From the NCBI GenBank assembly GCA_045612185.1, contig JAZKYO010000103.1, positions 1 to 64,000 on the forward strand: DNA of 64,000 bases, in the 5' to 3' direction. This document shows, in pieces, positions 8,845-17,702 of the stretch. The translations under genes were made by a program, and so were the position numbers. Origin of the DNA: RGIG8775 sp045612185 (GTDB taxonomy: Bacteria > Bacillota > Clostridia > Oscillospirales > CAG-272). Below the pieces are notes generated by a model. The model did no database searches. It saw only the letters and a program-made list of their open reading frames with translations, and was not told the DNA's origin. The first letter of the stretch is position 1. Each line of letters begins with the position of its first letter.

Positions 8845-10113
8845 ATGATGAAGTTTAATATACAGCATTACGGAGCTTTACCAAACGGCGAACTCTGCAC
8901 AAGTCAGATTCAAAATGCAATCGACGACTGCTTCTTGAACGGCGGTGGCGAGGTGCTGATTCCCGCGGGTGTCTATCTGACCGGAGGATTGCGATTACGG
9001 TCCGGTGTTACTTTACATCTGCTTGAAAACGCAGTTTTGTCAGGCAGTACATCTCCGGAAGATTATATGACATACATAAACGATTCCATTGAACCGATAT
9101 CCGCGGAAGAAAGGGAAATGCCCGTATCTACGATAAAGAGCGGAGCTACAGTGGGGAGATCTTCTTATCCCTATTCGCGTTGGAATAACGCGATCATTAG
9201 AGCAATCAATGCCAAAAACATTGCAATTATTGGAGAACATGGATCGGAAATCAACGGACAAAATTGTTTTGATCCGGAGGGAGAAGAAAATTATAGAGGA
9301 CCTCACGCTATCAATATGTGGTTCTGTGAAAATATTACCTTGCGCGGATATACAGTTCGTGACAGTGCCAACTGGGCGCACGCTATTCAAAACAGTCAAA
9401 ATATAAGCATTTGTGAGGTCACCGTTTTAGGCGGTCATGACGGATTTGATGTCCGAACCTGCGACGATATTTTGGTTGAAAATTGCACCTTCACCACCGG
9501 TGATGACTGTATTGCGGGATTTGATAACATTAACGTAACCGTTCGCAACTGCTATTTTGAAAGCTCGTGTAGCATATTCCGCTTTGGTGCAACAAATATG
9601 CTTGTTGAAAACTGCCGCGGGATCGCTCCTGCCACCTATGGATTCAGAGGGCATCTTTCCTATGAAGAAAAACGCGAACGTGCCGCCACGACCGTAAAGT
9701 GCAGACATTCCTGCCATGGCGTGTTCCTATATTATTGCGATGACAGAGCCGCAGTTAGAAAAACACCGGGAAATATATTAATACGTAATTGCAAATTCAA
9801 GAACCCCGACGCAATTCTAACCCATCCTTTTGGTCATAAATGGTGTTGCAATCGCGCTTTAGATAATATCACTTTTGAGAATTGCATCTTTGACGGAATA
9901 TGTGATCCGATGAATCTCGAATGTCCCAAAGAGGAGCCCCTTGCGTTATACATGAAATATTGTACCGTTGTTGGACGCGAGGGCTATGAAGACATCAATT
10001 TTATTGTAGGCAATAATATTGCAACGGTTGATTTGGATCATATATTGTTTGAAAATTTACAAGGACCGAAAATCGTTTGCGATCCGAATACAAAAATAAA
10101 CATAAAAAAATAA
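8845..10113 (+). CDS. GH28-like right-handed beta-helix protein (polygalacturonase-related)
   Basis: 422 residues from ATG 8845, chosen because AAGGAGG lies directly upstream; the frame is open further back to 8782 without a ribosome site. The N-terminus (FNIQHYGALPNGELCTSQIQ, then AIDDCFLNGGGEVLIPAGVYLTGG) is the standard start of GH28/pectate-lyase-superfamily helices, followed by many NITLRGYTV/NILVENC-type coils. A GDDCIAGFDN motif (residues about 220) matches the GH28 catalytic DD region, but the canonical GHG and RIK motifs are not evident. The activity is probably on a pectic or related glycan with altered catalytic residues. There is no signal peptide. Confidence 0.65.
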   Translation: MMKFNIQHYGALPNGELCTSQIQNAIDDCFLNGGGEVLIPAGVYLTGGLRLRSGVTLHLLENAVLSGSTSPEDYMTYINDSIEPISAEEREMPVSTIKSGATVGRSSYPYSRWNNAIIRAINAKNIAIIGEHGSEINGQNCFDPEGEENYRGPHAINMWFCENITLRGYTVRDSANWAHAIQNSQNISICEVTVLGGHDGFDVRTCDDILVENCTFTTGDDCIAGFDNINVTVRNCYFESSCSIFRFGATNMLVENCRGIAPATYGFRGHLSYEEKRERAATTVKCRHSCHGVFLYYCDDRAAVRKTPGNILIRNCKFKNPDAILTHPFGHKWCCNRALDNITFENCIFDGICDPMNLECPKEEPLALYMKYCTVVGREGYEDINFIVGNNIATVDLDHILFENLQGPKIVCDPNTKINIKK

Positions 10114-10189
10114 CCGGAATGGTTTTGAAACTGACATTTGTTTAGGATGTACAACTCAAAACATTGTTTGCACCAAGCCATACTAAAAA

Positions 10190-10226
10190 AGACCGATACG
10201 GAGTTTATTCCATATCGGTCTTTTTA
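10190..10226 (+). terminator. Intrinsic terminator after the GH28-like gene
   Basis: Stem GACCGATACGGA / TTCCATATCGGTC (one G-T pair) with a small loop, preceded by A residues and followed by TTTTTATT. Confidence 0.8.
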
Positions 10227-10303
10227 TTCTAAAACTGTCCTTTAGAACCCGACTCATTCCCGTGGGCGTTTTTGTTGTCTTCGCAAGTAGCGCTTGACAA
10301 ACG

Positions 10304-10320
10304 CAAGCAATATTTGCTTG
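10304..10320. promoter_or_regulatory. Perfect 7-3-7 palindrome overlapping the -35 box (putative operator)
   Basis: CAAGCAA-TAT-TTGCTTG is an exact inverted repeat whose right arm enters the TTGACA box at 10318-10323. The octamer GCTTGACA also occurs twice here, at 10292-10299 and 10316-10323, spaced by 24 bases. The position suits a repressor site. No regulator gene is adjacent. Confidence 0.45.
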
Positions 10321-10346
10321 ACATCTTTTTATGGTAATGTTATAAT
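10318..10346 (+). promoter_or_regulatory. Consensus SigA promoter of the lipoprotein gene
   Basis: TTGACA 10318-10323, 17-base spacer, TATAAT 10341-10346: both hexamers match consensus exactly. Transcription would start near 10353, about 28 bases before the GTG at 10381. Confidence 0.85.
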
Positions 10347-10380
10347 AGACACAAAGATTAACGATGGAGAGGGATTGTCT

Positions 10381-12075
10381 GTGAAAAAACTTGTTATATT
10401 ATTGCTTTGCTTGGCTTCTTTCTTGTTATTGGCGTCTTGTAAAGGTGCCCCTGATGCTTCCGCAGAAAAAGCTTACGGAAATATTTTAAGCGCCTATGCC
10501 GAGCTTCTTGAAGATAAAGCAAACGAAGCTACGTCGGCAGCTCCAAAAAAATTATCGGAGGATATCGCCGCAGTTATTGTATACGCAGTTGAGAACTGTA
10601 CCGATGTCAAAGTCATGGGATATTCCATTAAGGATATAAATTCCGACGGTGTTTGTGAGTTGTTTCTGATGGACAAAGGACAAAGAATTTATGGACTTTT
10701 CACATTGAAAGAAAACAAGCCGACGCTACTCTTAAGCGGGGAGAATACTACTATAACCGTTTCCGCTGACGGAACTATATATTCTTCCAAATATGTTAAA
10801 GACGTATGCTCGTACACGCGAGTCGATCAAATTGTGGACGGTCAGCTTGATGGCTTTGAGTTTGGATATGGCGGTGTAGTAGATGGAACCCTTGTCGATT
10901 ATTATAAAACCGAAAAAGGTATAACGTCGGAAATAACCTTTCAAGAATTTAATAGTCTTAGCGAAGCGCTTAGACACCGGTTTATGTCTGTTAAGAAAAA
11001 CAACAAGAACGCGGGACTGTGGTTTGTTCCTTCACTAAAAAACGATTCGGCGCAATCCGACGCGCCCGTTGCGGATTTTTCAACCTACGACTCTGTTTTG
11101 GATATGTACAAAAAGATAGTAGAGTTTTATCCCGAATATAATGAACTTGAATGGACGCAGGGCACTTATGATACAGCCTATACCTTCCGTGATAGCGGTA
11201 ACTACGAAATATATAACACGGTGTTTTACAGAGGAATCGCAAACAAGCCGACTAAAGCTTATTGGGGTCAGGAATACGCCCTTGACGGTAACAACGCTTA
11301 CGGATATGCTAAAAAAGACCTTAACGGTGACGGAATTGAAGAATTGGTGCTGTTGACTGATAAATACGAGGTGTTCGCCGTATTTACAATGAAAAATGGC
11401 AAGGCAACATTGCTTAACTGCGTTACAGACCCTTGTATTGATCAAGACGGCAAATTCAGAATGTCGGTGTCGACAGGTGGAATCGTAAGCAGAGACGGAG
11501 AGTACTACCTTTACGAAATTAACGATGGAGAACTGAAATGCGTTTCGGGCGTAGGCTTTAAGGTTAATATCTATCTTGAAAAAGAAGGATGGTATAAAAC
11601 CGACGGAAAGACTCAAACAAGCATTTCAGCAGAGGAAGGCAATGCTCTGTACGAGAGTTATGGAAAGCTTCCCGAGTTTTATACGGCAGAGGAATATAAC
11701 AAAGCTTTTTCAGGGCTGGAGTTTATTCCCTTGTTTGAGAAAACAACGCCAGTTAAAACACACCGCGAAGCTTTTTACCGAAACGCAAATTCGTCGGGGT
11801 GCCGATTGACAGTAATGGATTTTGATGCAGACTCGGTTGAATTTGAGTTTTACTATACCTATTCCAAGCATGATATTGAGACCTTGACATTGTTGGATAG
11901 CTACGAAACCACCTTTTCAACAAATGCCCGCTTTGACGGAAGCGTGTATACTTTTGAACATGAAGGAACAAAGGGATATCTTGACTTTGGTGTTAATTGC
12001 GTTTGGCTTGTTATAATAGAAGGCGCGGACGAACGTATTTTAAATAAACCTTATCTTTTTGACTATTACAAATAA
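10381..12075 (+). CDS. Large secreted lipoprotein of unknown function with two similar halves
   Basis: 564 residues. The GTG at 10381 is chosen because GGAGAGG precedes it and because it begins a clean lipoprotein signal: KK, a run of leucines, then the lipobox LLASC with the lipidated C20. The mature protein contains two copies of a FG-GAP-like pattern: SIKDINSDGVCELFLMDKG...ENKPTLL near 85-115 and YAKKDLNGDGIEELVLLTDK...KNGKATLL near 310-340. Each DxNxDGxxE loop resembles a calcium-binding repeat. It is probably anchored to the outer face of the membrane. It is the only gene on its transcript, under a very strong promoter. I do not recognise a specific function. Confidence 0.75.
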   Translation: MKKLVILLLCLASFLLLASCKGAPDASAEKAYGNILSAYAELLEDKANEATSAAPKKLSEDIAAVIVYAVENCTDVKVMGYSIKDINSDGVCELFLMDKGQRIYGLFTLKENKPTLLLSGENTTITVSADGTIYSSKYVKDVCSYTRVDQIVDGQLDGFEFGYGGVVDGTLVDYYKTEKGITSEITFQEFNSLSEALRHRFMSVKKNNKNAGLWFVPSLKNDSAQSDAPVADFSTYDSVLDMYKKIVEFYPEYNELEWTQGTYDTAYTFRDSGNYEIYNTVFYRGIANKPTKAYWGQEYALDGNNAYGYAKKDLNGDGIEELVLLTDKYEVFAVFTMKNGKATLLNCVTDPCIDQDGKFRMSVSTGGIVSRDGEYYLYEINDGELKCVSGVGFKVNIYLEKEGWYKTDGKTQTSISAEEGNALYESYGKLPEFYTAEEYNKAFSGLEFIPLFEKTTPVKTHREAFYRNANSSGCRLTVMDFDADSVEFEFYYTYSKHDIETLTLLDSYETTFSTNARFDGSVYTFEHEGTKGYLDFGVNCVWLVIIEGADERILNKPYLFDYYK

Positions 12076-12080
12076 AAAAC

Positions 12081-12110
12081 GGCGCATCCATACGGATGCG
12101 CCTGATTTTA
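12081..12110. terminator. Bidirectional terminator between lipoprotein and CE15-type gene
   Basis: Nine-base perfect stem GGCGCATCC / GGATGCGCC with an ATAC loop, A-rich on the left and T-rich on the right. It serves both convergent genes. Confidence 0.8.
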
Positions 12111-13166
12111 TTTCATTTTCTTCTTTATTATGTTCATGTAAACGTTCCAGTCGCGGCGGCTGAGATAGTGACCGTCCGTGCGGATCTGATAGCAAACGTT
12201 ACCCTCGTCGAAAACTTCCTCGGGGACGGGGAGACGGTTGGGGTGAACAAAACCTGTAAGACCAAGATTTTCCCAAGCCTTGGATGCGGCACAACAGCTG
12301 AGATATTCAGCATCGGGGTCAGCCCATTCGTCAAGCTCCGCGCTGCCTACCATCACAATTCTGGGAGCTATGGTGGCTACAAGCATGTGCTGGTCGAAAG
12401 TGAGCTTGCTTTCGTCAATATATTTTGTGTAATTTTTGCAGAACCAGTGGGGGAACGTCTTGGTTATAAATTCTATGTGTTCTCCTTTTTTATCGCGTGT
12501 TACAGATGCTCCGCTGCATCCCGAATCGTTGGAAATAACGTACTTGAAGCGTGTGTCAAGCATACCCGTTACAAGTGCGGTTTTTCCAAGGCGGGAATGA
12601 CCGATTACCGCTGCATTATCAAGGTCAAGGCAGTCAAGGGTCTGCGCGTAGTCCATAACACGCATAGCCGCCCACGCCCACATCATGATTTTTCCCGCAT
12701 CATCGCATTTTCGTTCTCCATCGGGGTAAAGTATACCCGAAAGCCCGTGGGTCATATCGTTTTTATCAATAGAAATGTCGTGGTAGCAAAAATGAAGAAC
12801 CGCAAAGCCGTTATTTGCAATTTCTTCGGTAGGCCAATACTTGTTGGGGGCGCCGTCCTCAAAATCTATCTCGACAAAGAAAGGATATTTACCTGGCTTT
12901 TTGGGAATAGCGGTAACAAACGGAAATGAGAACGTCTTTCCGCAAATTTCCGCGTGAGCCATTATATTTTTTACGGTTGCTGTTCCTGCGGCAAACTTTT
13001 TTACGGATAGCTCTTCAAATTCAAGCTTGGTGGGGGCGGGAAGCGGCATACCGTATTCCTCGCGACAAAGAATATCAACGTATTCTTTTCTTATTTTATC
13101 CCATGATTTAGCGTCAAAATCACCGATGGGCTGAAGAACTCTTTCTTTAAGCAGTTGGTTTATCAT
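12108..13166 (-). CDS. CE15-type glucuronoyl esterase / acetylxylan esterase-like alpha/beta hydrolase
   Basis: 352 residues with GGAGG before the ATG. The nucleophile elbow is GHSRLGKTAL (S191), followed by NDSGCSGASV (215-222) and a C-terminal TDGHYLSRRDW carrying the catalytic histidine. These are the marks of bacterial CE15 proteins, which cleave ester bonds between lignin alcohols and 4-O-methylglucuronate on xylan; closely related entries are often labelled acetylxylan esterase. No signal peptide is visible, unusual for CE15, so it may act on imported esterified oligosaccharides. A TTGACA-17-TACAAT promoter (13202-13230) drives it as a single gene. Confidence 0.75.
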   Translation of the reverse strand: MINQLLKERVLQPIGDFDAKSWDKIRKEYVDILCREEYGMPLPAPTKLEFEELSVKKFAAGTATVKNIMAHAEICGKTFSFPFVTAIPKKPGKYPFFVEIDFEDGAPNKYWPTEEIANNGFAVLHFCYHDISIDKNDMTHGLSGILYPDGERKCDDAGKIMMWAWAAMRVMDYAQTLDCLDLDNAAVIGHSRLGKTALVTGMLDTRFKYVISNDSGCSGASVTRDKKGEHIEFITKTFPHWFCKNYTKYIDESKLTFDQHMLVATIAPRIVMVGSAELDEWADPDAEYLSCCAASKAWENLGLTGFVHPNRLPVPEEVFDEGNVCYQIRTDGHYLSRRDWNVYMNIIKKKMK

Positions 13167-13201
13167 AACAAAACCTCCATTTTCACCATTAATGCGAATT
13201 T

Positions 13202-13230
13202 ATTGTACCACTAATCCCAAAATTTGTCAA
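13202..13230 (-). promoter_or_regulatory. SigA-type promoter of the CE15-type gene
   Basis: On the minus strand, TTGACA (13225-13230) and TACAAT (13202-13207) with a 17-base spacer, about 35 bases upstream of the start at 13166. Confidence 0.75.
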
Positions 13231-13277
13231 CGATTTTGATAAATATTTTCATATGGGGATAAAATTTTTCAAAACTG

Positions 13278-13306
13278 TTGAAATATTTACAATTATGGTG
13301 TAAAAT
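13278..13306 (+). promoter_or_regulatory. Putative promoter of the ymfF-S26 peptidase operon
   Basis: TTGAAA at 13278-13283 and TAAAAT at 13301-13306, 17 bases apart, 36 bases upstream of the ATG at 13342. The only other candidate -10 (TATAAT at 13306) would have an overlong spacer. Confidence 0.45.
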
Positions 13307-13341
13307 ATAATAGAATACCATATCTGCGATTAGGAGAACTG

Positions 13342-14640
13342 ATGATACCGATTACAAAAAAGCTTTCACCGTTTCTCACCCTGAAAGCGGTGACTACCGA
13401 TAAATTCAAGACCGAAAGGTTCTCGTTGACAGTAAAAACTGTCCCTGACAAAAGACTTACACCTGTAACTAAGTTTGTGTTTTCCGTTCTTAAGCGCGGC
13501 TGTGAGGAGTATCCTACCAAAAAAGCCCTTAACCAAAAGTTTGACGATCTTTATTCTTCGGCAGTGTATCCGATAGCGACTAAGTGCGGCGGCTGTTACA
13601 GATTCGGTTTTTCGGCTGAGATGCTTGGAAACGAATACGTTTTGGAAGATATTAATATTTTTGAAGAAACGTTGGATTTGCTGTTTAAGATTTTCTTTAA
13701 GCCTTTGATTGATGAAAATGGGCAGTTCCTGCGTAAATACGTGGAGAGCGAACGCGAGAATATCTGTGACGCGATAAAATCTATAATTAACGTTCCGCGT
13801 ACATATGCTATTAATCGCTTTTTGGAAACAATGTACGAGGGCGACTTATATTCTATTGCGAGTAGCGGGACTGTCGAGCTTATTAATTCTATAACTGTTG
13901 AAGAGTTGATGTCGGCTTATTATAACCTTGTACAGAATTCTTCCTATGAGGTGTTTTACGTAGGCTCCAAAAGCCCCGATGAGGTTGAAAAAGCGGTTAT
14001 AAAGCAATTCAATAAATATCCGTACGGCAAGGAAAATTACGTTGATAACCGAGTGGAATTTAAGCTTGATACCAAAAGTGTAAAGCGTGTTAATGAAAAT
14101 ATTCAGATATCCCAGGGAATACTTATAATGGGCTTTAAAACGGGTGTAAACATAACCTGCGGAAAGGACTATTATTCTACCTTGGTTCTTAATGAGATTT
14201 TTGGCGGATCTCCCGTATCAAAGCTGTTTATGAACGTGAGAGAGCGCTTAAGCCTTTGCTACTACTGTACCTCGCGGTTTAACGCCCAAAAAGGATATAT
14301 TATGGCGGCAAGCGAGATTGAAAAATCCGAGAAAAAACGTGTTGAAAAAGAAATATTAAGACAGTTTGAAAAGATACAAAAGGGTAAAATAACAGAAGCG
14401 GAGCTTTCCGCTGCCAAAAAAGCTTTGATAAACATGTATTCCGAAACAACCGATTCAGCATCGGGAATTGAACGGTTTTATGAGATAAGAAGCGATTTTG
14501 GAGTGCTTGACAGCATAGAAGATGCTAAACGCAAGGTATCGGAAATAACCTTGGAGGACGTGGTTGGCGTGGCACAGAATATTAAGCTTGATACCGTGTA
14601 TTTTCTCAGTGGAAAGGAGGAAAACGATGATTTGCAGTGA
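13342..14640 (+). CDS. ymfF: M16 family (insulinase-like) protein, non-catalytic YmfF-type partner
   Basis: 432 residues, M16 fold throughout, but the zinc motif HxxEH is absent: the corresponding region reads KRGCEEYPTKKALNQKFDDLY. Later M16 features are present (YKEE/VGSKSPDEVEKAV, then the NEIFGGSPVSKLFMNVRERLSLCYY block). In Firmicutes such inactive subunits are encoded next to an active M16 partner, as in ymfF/ymfH; NCBI names the pair EF-P modification-associated. First gene of a seven-gene run ending at 19137; the next gene overlaps it by 14 bases. Confidence 0.85.
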   Translation: MIPITKKLSPFLTLKAVTTDKFKTERFSLTVKTVPDKRLTPVTKFVFSVLKRGCEEYPTKKALNQKFDDLYSSAVYPIATKCGGCYRFGFSAEMLGNEYVLEDINIFEETLDLLFKIFFKPLIDENGQFLRKYVESERENICDAIKSIINVPRTYAINRFLETMYEGDLYSIASSGTVELINSITVEELMSAYYNLVQNSSYEVFYVGSKSPDEVEKAVIKQFNKYPYGKENYVDNRVEFKLDTKSVKRVNENIQISQGILIMGFKTGVNITCGKDYYSTLVLNEIFGGSPVSKLFMNVRERLSLCYYCTSRFNAQKGYIMAASEIEKSEKKRVEKEILRQFEKIQKGKITEAELSAAKKALINMYSETTDSASGIERFYEIRSDFGVLDSIEDAKRKVSEITLEDVVGVAQNIKLDTVYFLSGKEENDDLQ

Positions 14641-15913
14641 GTTTTCCGACAAAAGTCTTAAAGAGAAATACTATAAGCTTTCTCATAAAAGTGGGCTTGA
14701 AGTATACGTCTTTCCTAAAAAGCTTTCCACGTCGTATGCGCTTTTCGGAACGGAATACGGCTCGATTGATAGCCGATTCAGAATGGAAGGTGAAAAAGAT
14801 TATACCTTTGTTCCGGACGGCATAGCGCATTATCTTGAGCATAGAATGTTTACTCAAAAAGACGGCAGTGACATAACAGAGCAATTCTCCGAGTTTGGTG
14901 CTGATACAAATGCGTACACGTCCTATACCAAGACGGTATATATGTGCAATGCCACCGATAATTTTGAAAACGCCCTTGAAGCTTTGATTAATTTTGTAAC
15001 TGAGCCACTATTTACCGAGGAGCTTGTAGAGCGCGAGAGAGGAATAATCGCTCAGGAAATCAAGATGTCCGATGATTCTCCCTATGCAAGAAGTTACAAG
15101 GGATTGCTTGAGGCGATGTATAAAAGCAATAACGTCAGAGTGGATATAGCGGGAACGGTTGAAAGTATTTCGCAAATTACAGCGGATATGCTTGACAAAT
15201 GCTATAACGCGTTCTATAATCCTAATAATATGGCTCTCGTTGTTTGCGGAGACATAACTCCAGAGACGGTTATGGAGATAGTTGATAGAACTCTTCCTAA
15301 GACCTTCGTCGGTAAAAAAGTAGAGCGTAATTACTGCTACGATGAGCCGAAAGAAGTTTATAAAAAGCTTTACGAGGACCGCATGGAGGTTTCAAAGCCT
15401 GTATTCACCATAGGAGTAAAGGATTGCGATATAAGCCCCGATCCCGTCTGCAGAATGAGAAAATTTTCTGCAATGGCGCTTATTTGTGAGCTTTTGTTTT
15501 CACGTTCCGGAGAGCTTTATAATTATCTCTTTGAAAACGGAAAGATAGTTCCTGATTTCGGCGGATCGTATACTACTTCTAAAACCTTTGCTTTTACCAC
15601 GATTTCGGGCGAGGCGGACGATCCGTTTGAGGTTCTTGATTATATCAAATCCTACGTTTTAAACTACGTTTGTAACGAGGAAGAGCTCAGACGCGCCAAG
15701 CGTGTGCTTTATGCCGAATACGTTATGGATTTCGACTCAACCGAGGAAATTGCCAATAATATGATGGACTATATTTTTGAGAGCTTTGAAATTTTTGAAT
15801 ACGGAAAAATTCTTGAGGATATTACCGTAGATGAAATAAATGAGCTTGTAAAAAAAGTGTTCAAGGATGAGTATTTCACAATGTCGGTTATATATCCGCT
15901 TGAGGATAAGTAA
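14627..15913 (+). CDS. ymfH: M16 family zinc metallopeptidase, YmfH-type
   Basis: 428 residues from ATG 14627, which follows GGAAAGGAGG; an in-frame upstream start at 14564 has no ribosome site. The zinc motif is intact: HYLEH (H68, E71, H72), with the downstream glutamate in the ERGIIAQEIKM stretch near 150. This is the catalytic partner of the preceding protein. Together they should form a two-subunit cytoplasmic peptidase that degrades peptides. Fourteen bases separate its stop from lgt. Confidence 0.88.
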   Translation: MICSEFSDKSLKEKYYKLSHKSGLEVYVFPKKLSTSYALFGTEYGSIDSRFRMEGEKDYTFVPDGIAHYLEHRMFTQKDGSDITEQFSEFGADTNAYTSYTKTVYMCNATDNFENALEALINFVTEPLFTEELVERERGIIAQEIKMSDDSPYARSYKGLLEAMYKSNNVRVDIAGTVESISQITADMLDKCYNAFYNPNNMALVVCGDITPETVMEIVDRTLPKTFVGKKVERNYCYDEPKEVYKKLYEDRMEVSKPVFTIGVKDCDISPDPVCRMRKFSAMALICELLFSRSGELYNYLFENGKIVPDFGGSYTTSKTFAFTTISGEADDPFEVLDYIKSYVLNYVCNEEELRRAKRVLYAEYVMDFDSTEEIANNMMDYIFESFEIFEYGKILEDITVDEINELVKKVFKDEYFTMSVIYPLEDK

Positions 15914-15927
15914 GAAAGGAGCAAATA

Positions 15928-16851
15928 ATGCTTGATCAAATTTCAAGAGACCAATCTGTGGTTTCCTTTCCCGGGCTTGGTATCGAAGACTTTATAGTTA
16001 ATAAAATAGCAATAAAAATCGGTACGCTTGAGATAAGATGGTACGGTATCCTTATCGCGCTTGGAATGGTGTTGGCGTTTCTTTACGCAGGATACAGGTG
16101 TAAAAAGAATAATGTAAAGTTCGACGACATGATTGACCTTGGTCTTTGCGCCGTAGTGTTTGGCGTTATCGGAGCAAGACTTTATTACGTTATTATGGAG
16201 CACGAATCCTATCATTCGTTTATGGACGTTATCGCAATATGGAATGGCGGACTTGCTATTTATGGCGGTATTATCGGCGGCGCGCTGGCGGTTTTTGTTG
16301 CGGCAAAAATCAAAAAAATGAATTTCCCGCTTTGTGCCGATATGATTCTTCCCGGCGTTATGATCGCGCAGGCGCTTGGCAGGTGGGGCAACTTCTTTAA
16401 CGGAGAGGCTTACGGCGCGGCTGTGGCAGAGGGAAGTCCTTTGTATTTCCTGAGAATGGGGCTTTTTCCCAACAATATCGAGGGAGTCAGCGGCATGGCG
16501 TACGTTCACCCGACCTTCCTTTATGAATCCTTATGGAATATTGCGGGATTTGTCCTTATTAATATTCTGTGGAACAAAGGTGTTAAAAAGTTCGACGGCG
16601 AGGTTGGACTCTGGTACGTTACCTGGTACGGATTCGGAAGAATGTTTATCGAGGGCCTGCGTACAGACAGCCTTTACGTAGGACCTATAAGAATATCACA
16701 GCTTGTGGGCTTTGCTTGCTTTATTGTAGGCGTTGCTCTTGTCATTACGATAAGAATAATGATTCATAAAAAATCTAAAGCTTCAGAAGTGATTGACACC
16801 AAGGAAGATATTATTGAAAATACAGATAAAGAGGAAAATGAAAATGGCTAA
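15928..16851 (+). CDS. lgt: Prolipoprotein diacylglyceryl transferase
   Basis: 307 residues with seven hydrophobic segments. The Lgt signature is clear: IRWYGILIALGM near the start, GRWGNFFNGEAYG in the middle (the family's GRxGNFxNGE) and HPTFLYESLWN further on. The enzyme moves a diacylglyceryl group from phosphatidylglycerol to the lipobox cysteine of prolipoproteins at the membrane, the first step of lipoprotein maturation. Substrates in this window include the lipoproteins at 10381 and 34394. The C-terminus has an acidic tail that overlaps the start of folD by eight bases. Confidence 0.95.
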   Translation: MLDQISRDQSVVSFPGLGIEDFIVNKIAIKIGTLEIRWYGILIALGMVLAFLYAGYRCKKNNVKFDDMIDLGLCAVVFGVIGARLYYVIMEHESYHSFMDVIAIWNGGLAIYGGIIGGALAVFVAAKIKKMNFPLCADMILPGVMIAQALGRWGNFFNGEAYGAAVAEGSPLYFLRMGLFPNNIEGVSGMAYVHPTFLYESLWNIAGFVLINILWNKGVKKFDGEVGLWYVTWYGFGRMFIEGLRTDSLYVGPIRISQLVGFACFIVGVALVITIRIMIHKKSKASEVIDTKEDIIENTDKEENENG

Positions 16852-17701
16852 AATAATTGACGGAAAAGCAATATCCAAGCAAATCAGAGAAGAGATAGCG
16901 GCAGAAAGAGCCGATTTTGAAGCAAAGAGTGGTATAACTCCGGGACTTGCGGTTATTATAGTCGGAGAAGACCCCGCATCGCAGGTTTACGTGAGAAATA
17001 AACGTCGCGCTTGCGACGAGGTTGGATTTTATTCCGAATCTTACGAGCTTCCTGCAGAAACTACGCAAGATGAGCTTGAGGCACTTGTTGATAAGCTTAA
17101 TAACGACGATAAGATTCATGGAATCCTCGTTCAGCTTCCGCTTCCCAAACATCTTGATGAAACACGTGTGCTTCTCAGAATAAACCCCGAAAAGGACGTT
17201 GACGCTTTTCACCCCTATAACGTTGGTAAAATAATGATAGGTGATTACAGCTTTTTGCCATGTACTCCCGCAGGCGTTATGGCTCTTATACAGCGTAGCG
17301 GAATAGACGTTTGCGGTAAAAAGTGTGTTGTTATCGGCAGATCCAATATCGTAGGAAAGCCTATGGCAATGCTGCTTCTCCACGCAAACGGAACGGTTAC
17401 AATTTGTCACAGCAAAACGCAGAATCTTGCCGCAATCTGTAAAGAGGCGGATATTCTCGTTGCGGCTATCGGTAAAGCAGATTTCGTCGGTGCTGATATG
17501 ATAAAAGAGGGCGCAGTTGTTATAGACGTTGGTATGAACAGAAAGGCTGACGGCAAGCTTACGGGCGACGTAAACTTTGCCGAGGCTGAACCCCTTGCTT
17601 CCTATATTACCCCCGTTCCCGGCGGCGTTGGACCCATGACAATTACAATGCTTATGCAAAACACGCTTACCGCGGCAAAAAATAAAGCGGCTGAAAAGTG
17701 A
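16844..17701 (+). CDS. folD: Bifunctional methylenetetrahydrofolate dehydrogenase / methenyltetrahydrofolate cyclohydrolase
   Basis: 285 residues from ATG 16844, nine bases after GAGG; another ATG two codons earlier is possible. Catalytic Y49 and K53 lie in QVYVRNKRRAC; the family motifs HGILVQLPLP, GRSNIVGKPMAMLL (cofactor loop) and TPVPGGVGPMT are all present. It interconverts 5,10-methylene- and 10-formyl-tetrahydrofolate in one-carbon metabolism. It is translationally coupled to lgt (overlap) and to the next gene, whose ATG comes one base after its stop. Confidence 0.96.
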   Translation: MAKIIDGKAISKQIREEIAAERADFEAKSGITPGLAVIIVGEDPASQVYVRNKRRACDEVGFYSESYELPAETTQDELEALVDKLNNDDKIHGILVQLPLPKHLDETRVLLRINPEKDVDAFHPYNVGKIMIGDYSFLPCTPAGVMALIQRSGIDVCGKKCVVIGRSNIVGKPMAMLLLHANGTVTICHSKTQNLAAICKEADILVAAIGKADFVGADMIKEGAVVIDVGMNRKADGKLTGDVNFAEAEPLASYITPVPGGVGPMTITMLMQNTLTAAKNKAAEK

Positions 17702-17702
17702 T

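Noticed and set aside
12096..12929. A plus-strand frame of 277 codons opposite the CE15-type gene
   Set aside because: It starts inside the bidirectional terminator region, has no ribosome site and mirrors the codons of the esterase on the other strand.
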